This document shows positions 1 through 7,998 of a stretch of 64,000 bases of DNA, piece by piece. Position 1 is the first letter of the stretch; each line of letters starts with the position of its first letter. The translations under genes and the position numbers were made by a program. This DNA is from Flavobacterium inviolabile (GTDB lineage: Bacteria; Bacteroidota; Bacteroidia; Flavobacteriales; Flavobacteriaceae). The notes beneath the pieces were generated by a model. It was not told where the DNA came from and did not search any database. It saw only the letters and a program-made list of their open reading frames with translations. The DNA is taken from the NCBI RefSeq assembly GCF_013389455.1, contig NZ_CP058278.1, positions 2,666,001 to 2,730,000 of the forward strand, in the 5' to 3' direction.

Positions 1-727
1 TGTGCCGTCCGGTGTCGATATTATAAATTCCAAGATGATCCAGGCGGTCAATGCGTACTTTGCCATGGGCATGGATAATATAATTATCTTCCATGATCAT
101 ACCCACGTGAACGATTTTCCCTTCTTCATTATCAAAAAAGGCCAGATCTCCGGGTTCACTTTCTTCTATAAAGCTAAGTGCTTCTCCTTGTCCTGCCTGT
201 TGTGAAGCGTCTCTCAAAATGGAATAGCCGTTTAATTTGTAAACCATCTGGGTAAAACCGGAACAATCAATACCAAAAGGCGTTTTTCCGCCCCATAAAT
301 AAGGCGCATTCAAATACATAAATGCCGTTTTGATCAATTCGGTTTTGGGTTTGATACCGCAGACTTTTACGCCTTCAAAAGCAAATTGAGGCGTGTTGAT
401 TTCCGGAATGTCCAAAAAAGTTAAGGAACACCCTAAAGGAATCGGAATTAAAAAATTATTCGGAGTGGTAATGTATTCAATCAGATCGGCATTTAAAATC
501 GCTGCCGAACTGGAAATAGCATTGTAATTGTCTTCAGAAATTGACTGAAATTGTTTATTGTCAATCCAACCTTCATAACCGTCAAAAGCCAGTTTAATTT
601 TAGACCAGTTTGGCGTTTGTTCTAAAATTTTAAAATGCTCACCAAACAACACCTGCGAAACTAATTCGCTTCTGTCATTTGATTCGGCACGTAATGGGAC
701 GATAGCAAGATTACAAATTGCAAACAT
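1..727 (-). CDS. SH3 / NlpC-P60 family peptidase (partial, C-terminus outside window)
   Basis: This reads from an ATG at 727 leftward off the window edge, giving 242 visible residues. An SH3-like cell-wall-binding part (about residues 10-60) precedes an NlpC/P60 core (about 130-242). The core shows the cysteine motif GIDCSGF (Cys155), the histidine in GKIVHVGM (His207) and a following polar histidine (His219), so the usual Cys-His-His catalytic set is present. The family cleaves peptide bonds in peptidoglycan stem peptides. No signal peptide is evident at the N-terminus, so it may act on recycled muropeptides in the cytoplasm; that is inference. Start choice: first ATG, followed directly by conserved-looking sequence. 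Confidence 0.85.
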   Translation of the reverse strand, partial: MFAICNLAIVPLRAESNDRSELVSQVLFGEHFKILEQTPNWSKIKLAFDGYEGWIDNKQFQSISEDNYNAISSSAAILNADLIEYITTPNNFLIPIPLGCSLTFLDIPEINTPQFAFEGVKVCGIKPKTELIKTAFMYLNAPYLWGGKTPFGIDCSGFTQMVYKLNGYSILRDASQQAGQGEALSFIEESEPGDLAFFDNEEGKIVHVGMIMEDNYIIHAHGKVRIDRLDHLGIYNIDTGRH

Positions 728-815
728 TCAGAATTATTTTAAAGTTAAATGATGAATTCTAAATCGGTAACATGTTTTACCACGGATTTAAAATTCATCA
801 TTTTAGTTGTATTGA

Positions 816-1994
816 TTAAGCTCTTTCGATAACGATAGCAGAAGCACCACCACCACCATTACAGATAGCAGCCGCTCCGGTTTTTGCATTGTTTTGCTCC
901 AGAACATTGATTAAAGTTACGATAATTCGGGCTCCGGAACATCCCAGAGGGTGTCCTAAAGAAACGGCACCACCATTTACGTTAACTTTATCGTTATCTA
1001 ATCCTAATATTTTAGCGTTTGCCAATCCTACCACAGAGAAAGCTTCGTTGAATTCGAAGAAATCTACATCGGAAATAGCAATACCGGCTTTATCTAAAGC
1101 TTTTGGAAGTGCTTTTGCCGGTGTTGTAGTGAACCATTTTGGCTCCTGTGCAGCATCAGCATATCCTTTAATGTAAGCAAGCGGTTTTAAACCTAAAGCA
1201 TTTGCTTTGTCTTCGCTCATTAACACTACTGCAGCAGCACCATCATTGATAGTAGAAGCATTAGCAGCGGTAACGGTTCCGTCTTTTGTAAATACCGGGT
1301 TTAAAGAAGGAATTTTATCTAACTTAACATTAGTGTATTCCTCATCTTTTGAAACGATAATCGGGTCACCTTTTCTTTGCGGAACAGCAACCGGTACAAT
1401 TTCGTTGTCAAATTTATTTTCGTTCCATGCTTTCGCAGAACGCTCGTAAGACTGGATAGCGAAAGCATCCTGCTCTTCTCTTGTAATTTTATATTCAGTC
1501 GCACACAAGTCTGCACAAACACCCATAGCATTATTGTCATAAGCATCTGTTAAACCGTCTTTCTGCATTCCGTCTAACATAGAAGCCGGACCAAATTTGT
1601 ATCCGTTTCTTAAATGTACATAATGAGGAATTAAACTCATGTTTTCCATACCACCTGCTACCACAATTTCAGCATCACCAGCCATAATTGCCTGAGCACC
1701 CTGCATGATTGCTTTCATACCGGAAGCACACACCTTGTTAATAGTGGTACACGCTACCGTATTGGGTAATCCTGCAAATATAGCCGCCTGGCGAGCCGGA
1801 GCCTGTCCAACACCTGCCTGTACTACATTACCCATTAAAACTTCGTCTACTAAGTTTGGATCTAAATTTATTTTATTTAATGCGCCTTTAATCGCAGTAG
1901 CTCCTAATTGCGGAGCCGTTACAGTAGATAGTGCACCCATAAAGCTTCCTATAGGGGTTCTAACTGCCGAAACGATTACTACTTTTTTACTCAT
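816..1994 (-). CDS. acetyl-CoA C-acyltransferase (thiolase), 392 aa
   Basis: Thiolase that condenses two acyl-CoA units or cleaves 3-ketoacyl-CoA. All family landmarks are visible: the N-terminal VSAVRTPIG, nucleophile Cys89 in KVCASGM, the NEAF motif, GHPLGCSG with the second active-site cysteine, and the C-terminal GGGGAS loop. The length matches biosynthetic thiolases (about 392 aa) when translation begins at MSKKVV (1994). The reading frame is open 50 codons further upstream, but that sequence is not thiolase-like and is rejected as N-terminus. It stands alone, so beta-oxidation versus acetoacetyl-CoA synthesis cannot be decided here. Confidence 0.93.
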   Translation of the reverse strand: MSKKVVIVSAVRTPIGSFMGALSTVTAPQLGATAIKGALNKINLDPNLVDEVLMGNVVQAGVGQAPARQAAIFAGLPNTVACTTINKVCASGMKAIMQGAQAIMAGDAEIVVAGGMENMSLIPHYVHLRNGYKFGPASMLDGMQKDGLTDAYDNNAMGVCADLCATEYKITREEQDAFAIQSYERSAKAWNENKFDNEIVPVAVPQRKGDPIIVSKDEEYTNVKLDKIPSLNPVFTKDGTVTAANASTINDGAAAVVLMSEDKANALGLKPLAYIKGYADAAQEPKWFTTTPAKALPKALDKAGIAISDVDFFEFNEAFSVVGLANAKILGLDNDKVNVNGGAVSLGHPLGCSGARIIVTLINVLEQNNAKTGAAAICNGGGGASAIVIERA

Positions 1995-2268
1995 GATTAT
2001 TCGTTGTTGGTTTGTTATTATACTTGAAGTTGCGAATTTAACCATTTTTATGAAGATATTTTTATTGAGCAGGTATTTTCTTAGGGTAAGGGAATAATAA
2101 ATTGATATTATTATAATGGGAACTCCGGTAAACAGGCTTTTCAATGCAAATAATAGGGAAGTGGGGATTTTTATGATGAAATAATAAAGTTTTTGTAAAT
2201 TCTATGTTATTGAGCGTGAAATACTTTAAGAAAAAAGCGAAAAAAAAATGAAAAAAGAATGTGAAATA
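1995..2268. other. intergenic, no gene seen
   Basis: Low-complexity AT-rich spacer between the thiolase start and the first tRNA promoter. It should carry the thiolase promoter on the minus strand, but I see no convincing full consensus. No coding potential stands out on either strand. Confidence 0.5.
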
Positions 2269-2300
2269 GTTGCAGGAAATAGATTGTTATCCTACATTTG
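2269..2300 (+). promoter_or_regulatory. promoter of tRNA operon copy 1
   Basis: Bacteroidota sigma-70 type promoter: TTG at 2270-2272, 20 nt spacer, TACATTTG at 2293-2300. It lies 34 nt before tRNA-Ser and is repeated almost identically before the second tRNA cluster. Confidence 0.75.
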
Positions 2301-2334
2301 CAACCGCAAAAAGGGATTAATTCCTCAGTAAGCA

Positions 2335-2418
2335 GGAGAGGTGCCGGAGTGGTAACGGAGCAGATTGCTAATCTGTCGACGGGCAACCGTCGCCAGGGTT
2401 CGAGTCCCTGTCTCTCCG
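2335..2418 (+). tRNA. tRNA-Ser(GCT), copy 1
   Basis: 84 nt class II tRNA. The acceptor stem GGAGAGG pairs with TCTCTCC (one G-U). The anticodon loop TTGCTAA sits on a GCAGA/TCTGT stem, giving anticodon GCT. A long variable arm (cgacgggcaaccgtcg) is typical of tRNA-Ser, and a GTTCGAG T-loop is present. CCA is not encoded. Confidence 0.96.
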
Positions 2419-2425
2419 CTTTTTT

Positions 2426-2500
2426 CGGGGTGTAGCGTAGCCCGGTCATCGCGCCTGGTTTGGGACCAGGAGGTCGCAGGTTCGAATCCTGCCACCCCGA
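2426..2500 (+). tRNA. tRNA-Pro(TGG), copy 1
   Basis: Acceptor stem CGGGGTG pairs with CACCCCG, the anticodon arm is CTGG-TTTGGGA-CCAG (anticodon TGG), and the T-arm GCAGGTTCGAATCCTGC is standard. The discriminator base is A. CCA is not encoded. It starts 7 nt after tRNA-Ser, so it is co-transcribed. Confidence 0.96.
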
Positions 2501-2541
2501 CAAGATTTTCAGTTCCCAATTTGCTGAAAATACCGGAAAAT

Positions 2542-2615
<74 letters not shown>

Positions 2616-2617
2616 CG

Positions 2618-2655
2618 AAAAGGACAAATCATTTCGGTTTGTCCTTTTTTGTTTT
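2618..2655 (+). terminator. terminator of tRNA operon copy 1
   Basis: Stem AAAGGACAAA / TTTGTCCTTT with a short loop, followed by a T-run. Confidence 0.8.
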
Positions 2656-2702
2656 ACAGAATCGGAAGATTTTTTAAAAATGCAAGAATTTCTATCATAA
2701 TA

Positions 2703-2734
2703 GTTGCAAAGAATAGAATGTTATCCTACATTTG
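2703..2734 (+). promoter_or_regulatory. promoter of tRNA operon copy 2
   Basis: TTG at 2704-2706, 20 nt spacer, TACATTTG at 2727-2734. The spacer differs from copy 1 at several bases while both boxes are kept. Confidence 0.75.
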
Positions 2735-2769
2735 CAACCGCAAAAAAGGATTAACTTCCTTAGTAAGCA

Positions 2770-2853
2770 GGAGAGGTGCCGGAGTGGTAACGGAGCAGAT
2801 TGCTAATCTGTCGACGGGCAACCGTCGCCAGGGTTCGAGTCCCTGTCTCTCCG
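2770..2853 (+). tRNA. tRNA-Ser(GCT), copy 2
   Basis: Identical in sequence to the copy at 2335-2418, with the same anticodon GCT and long variable arm. Confidence 0.96.
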
Positions 2854-2861
2854 CTTTTTTT

Positions 2862-2936
2862 CGGGGTGTAGCGTAGCCCGGTCATCGCGCCTGGTTTGGG
2901 ACCAGGAGGTCGCAGGTTCGAATCCTGCCACCCCGA
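2862..2936 (+). tRNA. tRNA-Pro(TGG), copy 2
   Basis: Identical to the copy at 2426-2500, anticodon TGG. One extra T in the Ser-Pro spacer distinguishes this unit from the first. Confidence 0.96.
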
Positions 2937-2977
2937 CAAGATTTTCAGTTCCCAATTTGCTGAAAATACCGGAAAAT

Positions 2978-3051
<74 letters not shown>

Positions 3052-3052
3052 C

Positions 3053-3089
3053 AAAAAGGACAAATCATTGCTGGTTTGTCCTTTTTTTT
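3053..3089 (+). terminator. terminator of tRNA operon copy 2
   Basis: Same AAAGGACAAA / TTTGTCCTTT stem as copy 1, with an altered loop and a longer T-run. Confidence 0.8.
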
Positions 3090-3403
3090 ATTCTGATAAA
3101 TAAGCGCTATCGCAGCATTTGTTTTTGAGGTTTGATGTTGAGTTCCGTCAAAAAGCAAAAAAAATCCGGAAACATCCAACGTAGTATTGCCCTTTTTCTT
3201 CCATGACTCCGTTTTTATAATACCCCTGATCAATATTTGCTGCCTTTTTAACGCAGATGCCACTAAATCGCCGATTTCAGTACCTGGAATGACTGTTTTA
3301 TGATTGAAAATTCTTATATTTATACTCAAAAATAGAACGATTCCTGCTACAATGCAGGAACCGGCTTATGTTTAAAATATAATAAAATATTTATTAATTA
3401 GTA
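3090..3403. other. gene-free stretch after the tRNAs
   Basis: About 310 bp without a credible gene. A short minus-strand open frame of about 40 codons here contains the MORN-like string YYKNGVMEEKGQYY (around 3175-3245), but it has no start and is bounded by stops. At most it is a decayed gene fragment. No promoter for the next gene is obvious. Confidence 0.35.
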
Positions 3404-3814
3404 ATGAAAACATATAAAGAGAATTATCAGTTGATTAGTTTTATTGTTGGCTTTTTAGTATGGCTATCCGCCACTGTATTGTTCAGGGTTGCAGGGCATT
3501 ATTTTTTTATTGTCGACAATGTATTTGTAATGGCCGTTTTGTATATCATGCTGATACCGGCGTTAGGCTTTATGGCAACTACGGTTTTTAATAAATTTAA
3601 GTTAGGTAACCCTGAAAGTGTAAAAGCGGCAGCCATTATGGTTTTACCCGGTATGATACTGGATACACTATGCATACAGTTTTTTGAAAAATTATTCCCC
3701 AATATGCCTGAAATCTATAGTAAAACATTTGCTTCCTGGTTAATGTTTGCCTACTCTGTTGTTTTAATTTTCGGGCTTTTAAGAAAAAAGCAAGAGAATA
3801 AAAATGGATTGTGA
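3404..3814 (+). CDS. DUF5367-like small membrane protein, 136 aa
   Basis: A small integral membrane protein with about four hydrophobic segments (residues 10-28, 40-62, 74-92 and 110-129) and a charged C-terminal tail. Length and topology recall the DUF5367 family of short Bacteroidota membrane proteins; this assignment is from memory and tentative. No function is known. It stands alone, with debris downstream and the tRNA operons upstream. Confidence 0.7.
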   Translation: MKTYKENYQLISFIVGFLVWLSATVLFRVAGHYFFIVDNVFVMAVLYIMLIPALGFMATTVFNKFKLGNPESVKAAAIMVLPGMILDTLCIQFFEKLFPNMPEIYSKTFASWLMFAYSVVLIFGLLRKKQENKNGL

Positions 3815-4107
3815 CAGTTATCAATTGAATAGTAACGGTCTTTAACTCAATAATGAGGTAGTTTCCGATGGGGTATGTAATAAGATGATCTTTCGGATAC
3901 AGATGATAATCAGGCATATTTTCAGGATTTTATTTTAGTGATGCCGGTGAAGACTATGATGTAATACTTTTTACAAAAAATGAGTTGCTATCCGACGTCC
4001 TGAAACATTACGAACGCTTTATAAAGATTATTTCCAGGGAAAGAAATAAAATGTTTATTAGCGGTAATGCAAACGGTAGAATGAAATAGAAAATAAACTA
4101 TAAAATA

Positions 4108-4141
4108 AAAACAGCAGGCTATTCAAAGAGCCTGCTGTTTT
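4108..4141 (+). terminator. rho-independent terminator
   Basis: Stem AAAACAGCAGGCT / AGCCTGCTGTTTT with an 8 nt loop and T-rich tail. No intact gene lies directly upstream, so it probably served the decayed sequence before it or the 3404 gene. Confidence 0.7.
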
Positions 4142-4298
4142 AGTTTTAGATAAAAATTAGTGTGTAATTACTTAAGGTGCATCGAAAAATATTGAATAAA
4201 AAGATTCTTAGTAGCAATGTTTCTCTTTCTGTTTTTCTTCTTCAATTTAACTTTTGATATTCAAAATAGGATATGTTTTTTTTAAAATAAAATAATCG

Positions 4299-4329
4299 TT
4301 GCATATTATATGTGTACTTATTATATTTG
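4299..4329 (+). promoter_or_regulatory. promoter of SRPBCC-EVE-MarR operon
   Basis: TTG at 4299-4301, exactly 20 nt, TATATTTG at 4322-4329: full Bacteroidota consensus. Transcription would begin near 4336. This excludes the upstream in-frame ATG at 4310 and supports the start at 4352. Confidence 0.75.
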
Positions 4330-4351
4330 TACTTCTAAAATATATATTATT

Positions 4352-4771
4352 ATGTGGCAAAAAACGTATTCAGTAATTACAAAAGAGGTGACAAAAGAGC
4401 AAATCTGGAAACTAACAACCGATATTGACAATTGGAAAAACTGGGATAGCACAGTGGAAGATTCGAAACTTTTAGGCGATTTCAATGTGGGCAGCTTCTT
4501 TATGCTAAAGCCTAAAGGCGGACCGAAAGTAAAAATCAAACTCATTGAAATTGAGCCCTACAAAAAATTCACAGATCTAACAAAATTTCCGTTAGCAAAG
4601 ATGTATGGTGAACATTTTTATGAAGAAACAAAAGACGGACTAAAAATATCTGTAACAATGACTGTAAAAGGGTTGCTAAGTTTTATATGGGTGAAATTGG
4701 TTGCAAAAGACATTGTCGATAATTTGGCTGAAGACGTTGCTAACCAAATAAAAAATGCTAAGAAATTATGA
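4352..4771 (+). CDS. SRPBCC family protein (START/polyketide-cyclase-like), 139 aa
   Basis: A Bet v 1/START-fold protein. It begins with a strand-helix unit containing ITTDIDNWKNW-type sequence, has a central beta sheet (HFYEETKDGLKISVTMTV), and ends in a long amphipathic helix. This fold forms a hydrophobic ligand pocket; the ligand is unknown. The start is ATG 4352, just downstream of a consensus promoter. Its stop overlaps the start of the EVE gene by 4 nt, so the three genes up to the MarR regulator form one translationally coupled operon. The regulator probably controls the set (inference). Confidence 0.85.
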   Translation: MWQKTYSVITKEVTKEQIWKLTTDIDNWKNWDSTVEDSKLLGDFNVGSFFMLKPKGGPKVKIKLIEIEPYKKFTDLTKFPLAKMYGEHFYEETKDGLKISVTMTVKGLLSFIWVKLVAKDIVDNLAEDVANQIKNAKKL

Positions 4772-5193
4772 CACGATTTTGGGTAGCTTCCATATCAAAA
4801 GAGCATGCTATGCGTGGTGTAAACGGGAATTTTATTCAGGTGTGTCACGGTAAAAAAGCACCATTGAAACGAATGAGTAAAGGCGATCTGATTCTGGTTT
4901 ATTCTTCTAAAATCGCATTAAACGGAAACGAGAAATATCAAAAGTTTACGGCAATAGGAGAAGTGATTGACGATGAAATTTATCCGTTTCAAATGTCCGA
5001 AAATTTTATTCCGTTCAGAAGAAATATAAGATTCTATGCGTGTGAAGAATGTTCAATTATTCCGTTAATTGCTGAACTTGATTTTATTGAGAATAAAAAG
5101 ATGTGGGGTTATCCTTTTCGTTACGGTTTTTTTGAAATCAATAAAAAAGATTATAATTTAATCGCCTCGAAAATGATTACAAATGAAAAATAA
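4768..5193 (+). CDS. EVE domain-containing protein, 141 aa
   Basis: Nearly the whole protein is one EVE (PUA-like fold) domain. It starts with the typical strand MTRFWVASISKEHA, contains MSKGDLILVYSS, and ends in MWGYPFRYGFFEI. EVE domains are thought to bind RNA or modified DNA bases; here no partner nuclease is fused, so the ligand is open. It overlaps the SRPBCC gene by 4 nt and the MarR gene by 11 nt, showing tight co-expression. Confidence 0.88.
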   Translation: MTRFWVASISKEHAMRGVNGNFIQVCHGKKAPLKRMSKGDLILVYSSKIALNGNEKYQKFTAIGEVIDDEIYPFQMSENFIPFRRNIRFYACEECSIIPLIAELDFIENKKMWGYPFRYGFFEINKKDYNLIASKMITNEK

Positions 5194-5647
5194 AGATAAT
5201 ACATTTAGCGTCGAGCGATCCGAAGACAGCACAGGCTTTTTACTATGGCAGGTCACCAACTTGTGGCAGCGGGAAATAAAAAAGGCATTGGAAAAATACG
5301 AGCTTACACATGCACAGTTTGTATTACTGGCAAGTACGCATTGGCTTGCATTGCAAAAACAGGATGTTACACAGATTTTACTTTCCAATCATACCAAAAT
5401 AGATCCTATGACCACTTCTACAGTTTTAAGGACTTTGCAGACCAAAGGATTTATCAGGCGAAAAGAACACCAGACTGATACCAGAGCCAAAACGGTTGAA
5501 TTAACAGCAGCGGGACTAAAGAATATAAAACAGGCGATAGTTGCAGTTGAAGAATTTGATAAACAATTTTTTGGCTTGCTTGGCGGAGAAGCCAATGATT
5601 TTAACAGCGAATTGATAGCACTACTGGGAAATAAAAAAGAGATATAG
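5183..5647 (+). CDS. MarR family transcriptional regulator, 154 aa
   Basis: Winged-helix MarR regulator: N-terminal dimerisation helices (residues 15-50), helix-turn-helix around 60-90 (KIDPMTTSTVLRTLQTKGFIRR), the wing with the typical DTRAK motif, then a C-terminal dimerisation helix. Such proteins bind small ligands and repress their own operon. As last gene of the SRPBCC-EVE-MarR unit it probably autoregulates that unit. No obvious palindrome was found over the promoter at 4299-4329. Confidence 0.9.
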   Translation: MKNKDNTFSVERSEDSTGFLLWQVTNLWQREIKKALEKYELTHAQFVLLASTHWLALQKQDVTQILLSNHTKIDPMTTSTVLRTLQTKGFIRRKEHQTDTRAKTVELTAAGLKNIKQAIVAVEEFDKQFFGLLGGEANDFNSELIALLGNKKEI

Positions 5648-5756
5648 TTCTTCCTTAAAGAATGTATTATTTATTTGCCGGTCAATATATTAATATCAAT
5701 ATACTTTTTTTACTTGCATATTTTTTGTATCTCAAAGGTCTAAAACCTTGCAAATT

Positions 5757-5895
5757 ATGCTGGGAAAAAATCCTAAAAAGCAATCTGAATTATTCCGTTC
5801 GGTGTTATCCGATTTTATTGATAATAAACACCATAAGTAAGTGCTGGGTAATAGAAAGAACTTTTGCTTGGTTTGATAATGGTAGAAGGCTTTAA
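5757..5895 (+). pseudogene. fused fragments of two IS5-superfamily transposases
   Basis: An ATG at 5757 starts a 25-codon frame (MLGKNPKKQSELF then SVLSDFIDNKHH) resembling the N-terminus of one IS5-type transposase. It stops, and after a frame change the sequence reads CWVIERTFAWFDNGRRL (5839-5892), which matches the C-terminal end of a different IS5-family (IS427-like) transposase with its conserved E-R-T-x-A-W motif. The whole catalytic middle is missing. I read this as an internally deleted, possibly chimeric, insertion-sequence remnant. Assignment rests on motif memory only. Confidence 0.55.
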
Positions 5896-6054
5896 TTTTC
5901 TACGAGACTAACCTCCTTCGCATTTTAAATAAAGTGAATTCAATTGAAATACTATTTGTAAGTACTTACAAATAATTATAAGCACATTAAATATTGATTT
6001 TTATCATTTTTTAGAAGCTAAAAGCTTTCGTATATTTAAATGTTAGCGGTAAGT
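5895..6054 (+). repeat. promoter-bearing repeat, copy A
   Basis: Shares with the reverse complement of 62298-62476 these blocks in order: TTTCTACGAGA, ACCTC-TTC-CATTTTA, ATAAAGTGAATTCAATTGAA, ATTTGTAAGTACTTAC, ATTGATTT, GAAGCTAAAA, TTTCGTATATTT and TGTTAGCGG. It contains a perfect 20-nt palindrome at 5954-5973 (half-site ATTTGTAAGT). In both places the repeat sits directly upstream of a gene in the same relative orientation. Here the -7-like box reads TATATTTA. Confidence 0.75.
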
Positions 6055-6076
6055 ATAAAACAAAAAATAATTTAAA

Positions 6077-6856
6077 ATGGATACAGAGAAAATATTAATA
6101 CTATTCATATCATTTTTTTTCAGTGGATTTATTATTGTTAAGGCTCAAGGCACAACGCAAAGAAACACAATAACAATATCTGGGAAAGTAACCGATTTTA
6201 ATGGAAATCCTATTGATAGTAGTGTCGTAAGATTAAATAATGCACGTTTTGAATCTATATATGAAACATATACAGACAAAGAAGGGAACTATAAATTAGA
6301 GAATGTAAGAAAAGGAAATTATAAGTCAATGTTTGTAATGCGACCAAAAGAATACCCAAGAGCAAATGAAGTTTCTAAAGATAAAATGAGATTAGAGTTT
6401 TGGGCTTGGAATGTCGTTGCTAAAGAAGATTTAATTATTAATCCTCATTATGACAAATTAGAAGTTTACGGAACCACAGTCTATGAAACTTTTGGTGGAA
6501 CCTCAGGTTTTTTTATCTATTTTAGACCAATGAGTTTAAAAAAGGTATTAGCATTCTCTGAGTTCACAGATAAAAGTAAATCTGAAAAGCATGTAGATGT
6601 TTCAATCAAACCAGAAAATCTTAGAATAAAAGTATATGCAGGTAATGAACTGTTAAAAACCAATTCCATACAATCAATTAAAGAATACACGGGAGAAAAT
6701 AATTATCCAATAACAGCATATATTGTTCAGGTTGATAAGCCAAAACAAATAAAAGACAATAGTTCGTTCACTATTTTTAGAGTGGAAGCTGAAAATACAG
6801 CGTTTAACGAGAAAGGAGAAAGTCTTTTTTTTTATGAACCCAAAATATTTGAATAA
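6077..6856 (+). CDS. secreted protein with carboxypeptidase-like regulatory domain, 259 aa
   Basis: An N-terminal hydrophobic segment ending near VKAQG (residue 25) reads as a signal peptide. Residues 30-105 form a carboxypeptidase-regulatory-like beta-sandwich (ISGKVTDFNGNPIDSSVV, then TDKEGNYKLENVRKGNY). The remaining 150 residues match nothing I recognise. This domain usually occurs on cell-surface proteins of Bacteroidota. The gene is AT-rich, stands alone behind a repeat shared with another accessory locus, and is probably horizontally acquired (inference). Confidence 0.75.
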   Translation: MDTEKILILFISFFFSGFIIVKAQGTTQRNTITISGKVTDFNGNPIDSSVVRLNNARFESIYETYTDKEGNYKLENVRKGNYKSMFVMRPKEYPRANEVSKDKMRLEFWAWNVVAKEDLIINPHYDKLEVYGTTVYETFGGTSGFFIYFRPMSLKKVLAFSEFTDKSKSEKHVDVSIKPENLRIKVYAGNELLKTNSIQSIKEYTGENNYPITAYIVQVDKPKQIKDNSSFTIFRVEAENTAFNEKGESLFFYEPKIFE

Positions 6857-7051
6857 TATGAGTCTTTCAAAAATAGGGTCAAACCATCTGCTATAAAATT
6901 ATTATTGAACAAAATTTAAACAGCCTCTAAAAAGAAATCTGTAGTTACATGTTTTTGAAAAGAAAATGCAAAAACTATCTTGTAATTAGCCTTACCACAG
7001 CGATTATAAAAACTTAAATTTTCTTACATTTATAGTATATTTTACTACCCG

Positions 7052-7969
7052 ATGATTACAAAGAAAAAAACAAACTGGTTTCGAATGCTTTTCGAATGGA
7101 AAGGATCGGTATTACCGCAACTGTTACCCCGTTTGATATTATTATTTGCTTTTGCAGTACTGGTTGTTTATTTCAGAGAGTTTTTATTGCGGTACCAGCT
7201 TCATTTTAATCCGGCTATTTTTACGTTATTCGGGATAGCACTGGCTATTTTCCTCGGATTTCGGAATAGTGTCAGTTATGACCGTTTCTGGGAAGGAAGA
7301 AAACTTTGGGGTGCCTTATTGAACGATACCAGATCTTTAGCCAGACAGGCACACACTTTGGTTGAAGGGGATGACTATAACAAAGAACGTACGGAATTTA
7401 TACAATTACTGACGGCTTTTGTATATGCATTAAAACACCAGTTACGACAGAGCAGTCCAGATGCCGATATGCACCGCCTGCTGCCGGAATCGGTTGCAAA
7501 ACCGCTTGAAAGTGTAACTTTCAAACCGGTTATGATCATGAAAGAACTGGGATTGTGGATCAAAAAGACAAAAACAGCCGGAAGAGTTGACAGTATCACC
7601 CAAACGGCTATGGAAGAAAACCTGAACAAACTTTCGGATATCGTTGGCGGCTGCGAACGGATTGCAAGTACGCCGATACCGTATACGTATAGTGTACTGC
7701 TGCACAGAACCGTTTATATTTATTGCTTTTTGCTTCCGTTCGGATTTGTAGAAAGTCTGGGGTGGGGAACGCCTTTTATCATTGTTTTTATAGCCTATAC
7801 CTTTGTGGCACTGGAAGCCATTGCAGATGAACTGGAAGACCCTTTTGGCATACAGCCGAATGATCTGGCGCTGGATGCGATGGCGCAAATGATAGAAAAT
7901 ACCTTACTGGAATTGGATAACAGAAAAATACAACCGGTTCCGAAAACGTCCGGTTATTATATTACATAG
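7052..7969 (+). CDS. bestrophin family ion channel, 305 aa
   Basis: A bacterial bestrophin homologue, expected to form a homopentameric anion or cation channel in the inner membrane. The N-terminal part has two hydrophobic segments (about 25-45 and 55-70) followed by the hallmark FRNSVSYDRFWEGR motif (71-84). Later come PIPYTYSVLLHRTVYIYCFLLPF and the acidic ELEDPFG motif near the C-terminus, typical of the family's cytosolic region. Length is usual (about 300 aa). It is followed after 29 bp by an SDR gene in the same direction and may be co-transcribed with it. Confidence 0.92.
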   Translation: MITKKKTNWFRMLFEWKGSVLPQLLPRLILLFAFAVLVVYFREFLLRYQLHFNPAIFTLFGIALAIFLGFRNSVSYDRFWEGRKLWGALLNDTRSLARQAHTLVEGDDYNKERTEFIQLLTAFVYALKHQLRQSSPDADMHRLLPESVAKPLESVTFKPVMIMKELGLWIKKTKTAGRVDSITQTAMEENLNKLSDIVGGCERIASTPIPYTYSVLLHRTVYIYCFLLPFGFVESLGWGTPFIIVFIAYTFVALEAIADELEDPFGIQPNDLALDAMAQMIENTLLELDNRKIQPVPKTSGYYIT

Positions 7970-7998
7970 TGATTACATCTCAATTTTAAAAGTATATT

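Larger units (their letters stand above)
3815..4351. other. spacer with a possible decayed gene end
   Basis: No complete gene. Around 3925-4089 a plus-strand frame without a start is open for about 55 codons and ends in TAG; it includes ISREENK-like charged sequence (SRERNKMFISGNANGRMK). Stops interrupt it upstream, so it looks like the 3' end of a degraded gene. A terminator (4108-4141) follows, consistent with a former transcription unit. The rest is AT-rich and carries the promoter of the next operon. Confidence 0.35.
5648..6076. other. 429 bp accessory spacer: IS debris plus shared promoter repeat
   Basis: Contains no intact gene. The left half carries the transposase fragments described separately. 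The right half carries a repeat (5895-6054) that also occurs near 62.3-62.5 kb and appears to provide the promoter for the gene at 6077. Confidence 0.6.

Noticed and set aside
1995..2144. N-terminal extension of the thiolase
   Set aside because: Open frame only; the conserved thiolase start is MSKKVV and the extension is hydrophobic and not family-like.
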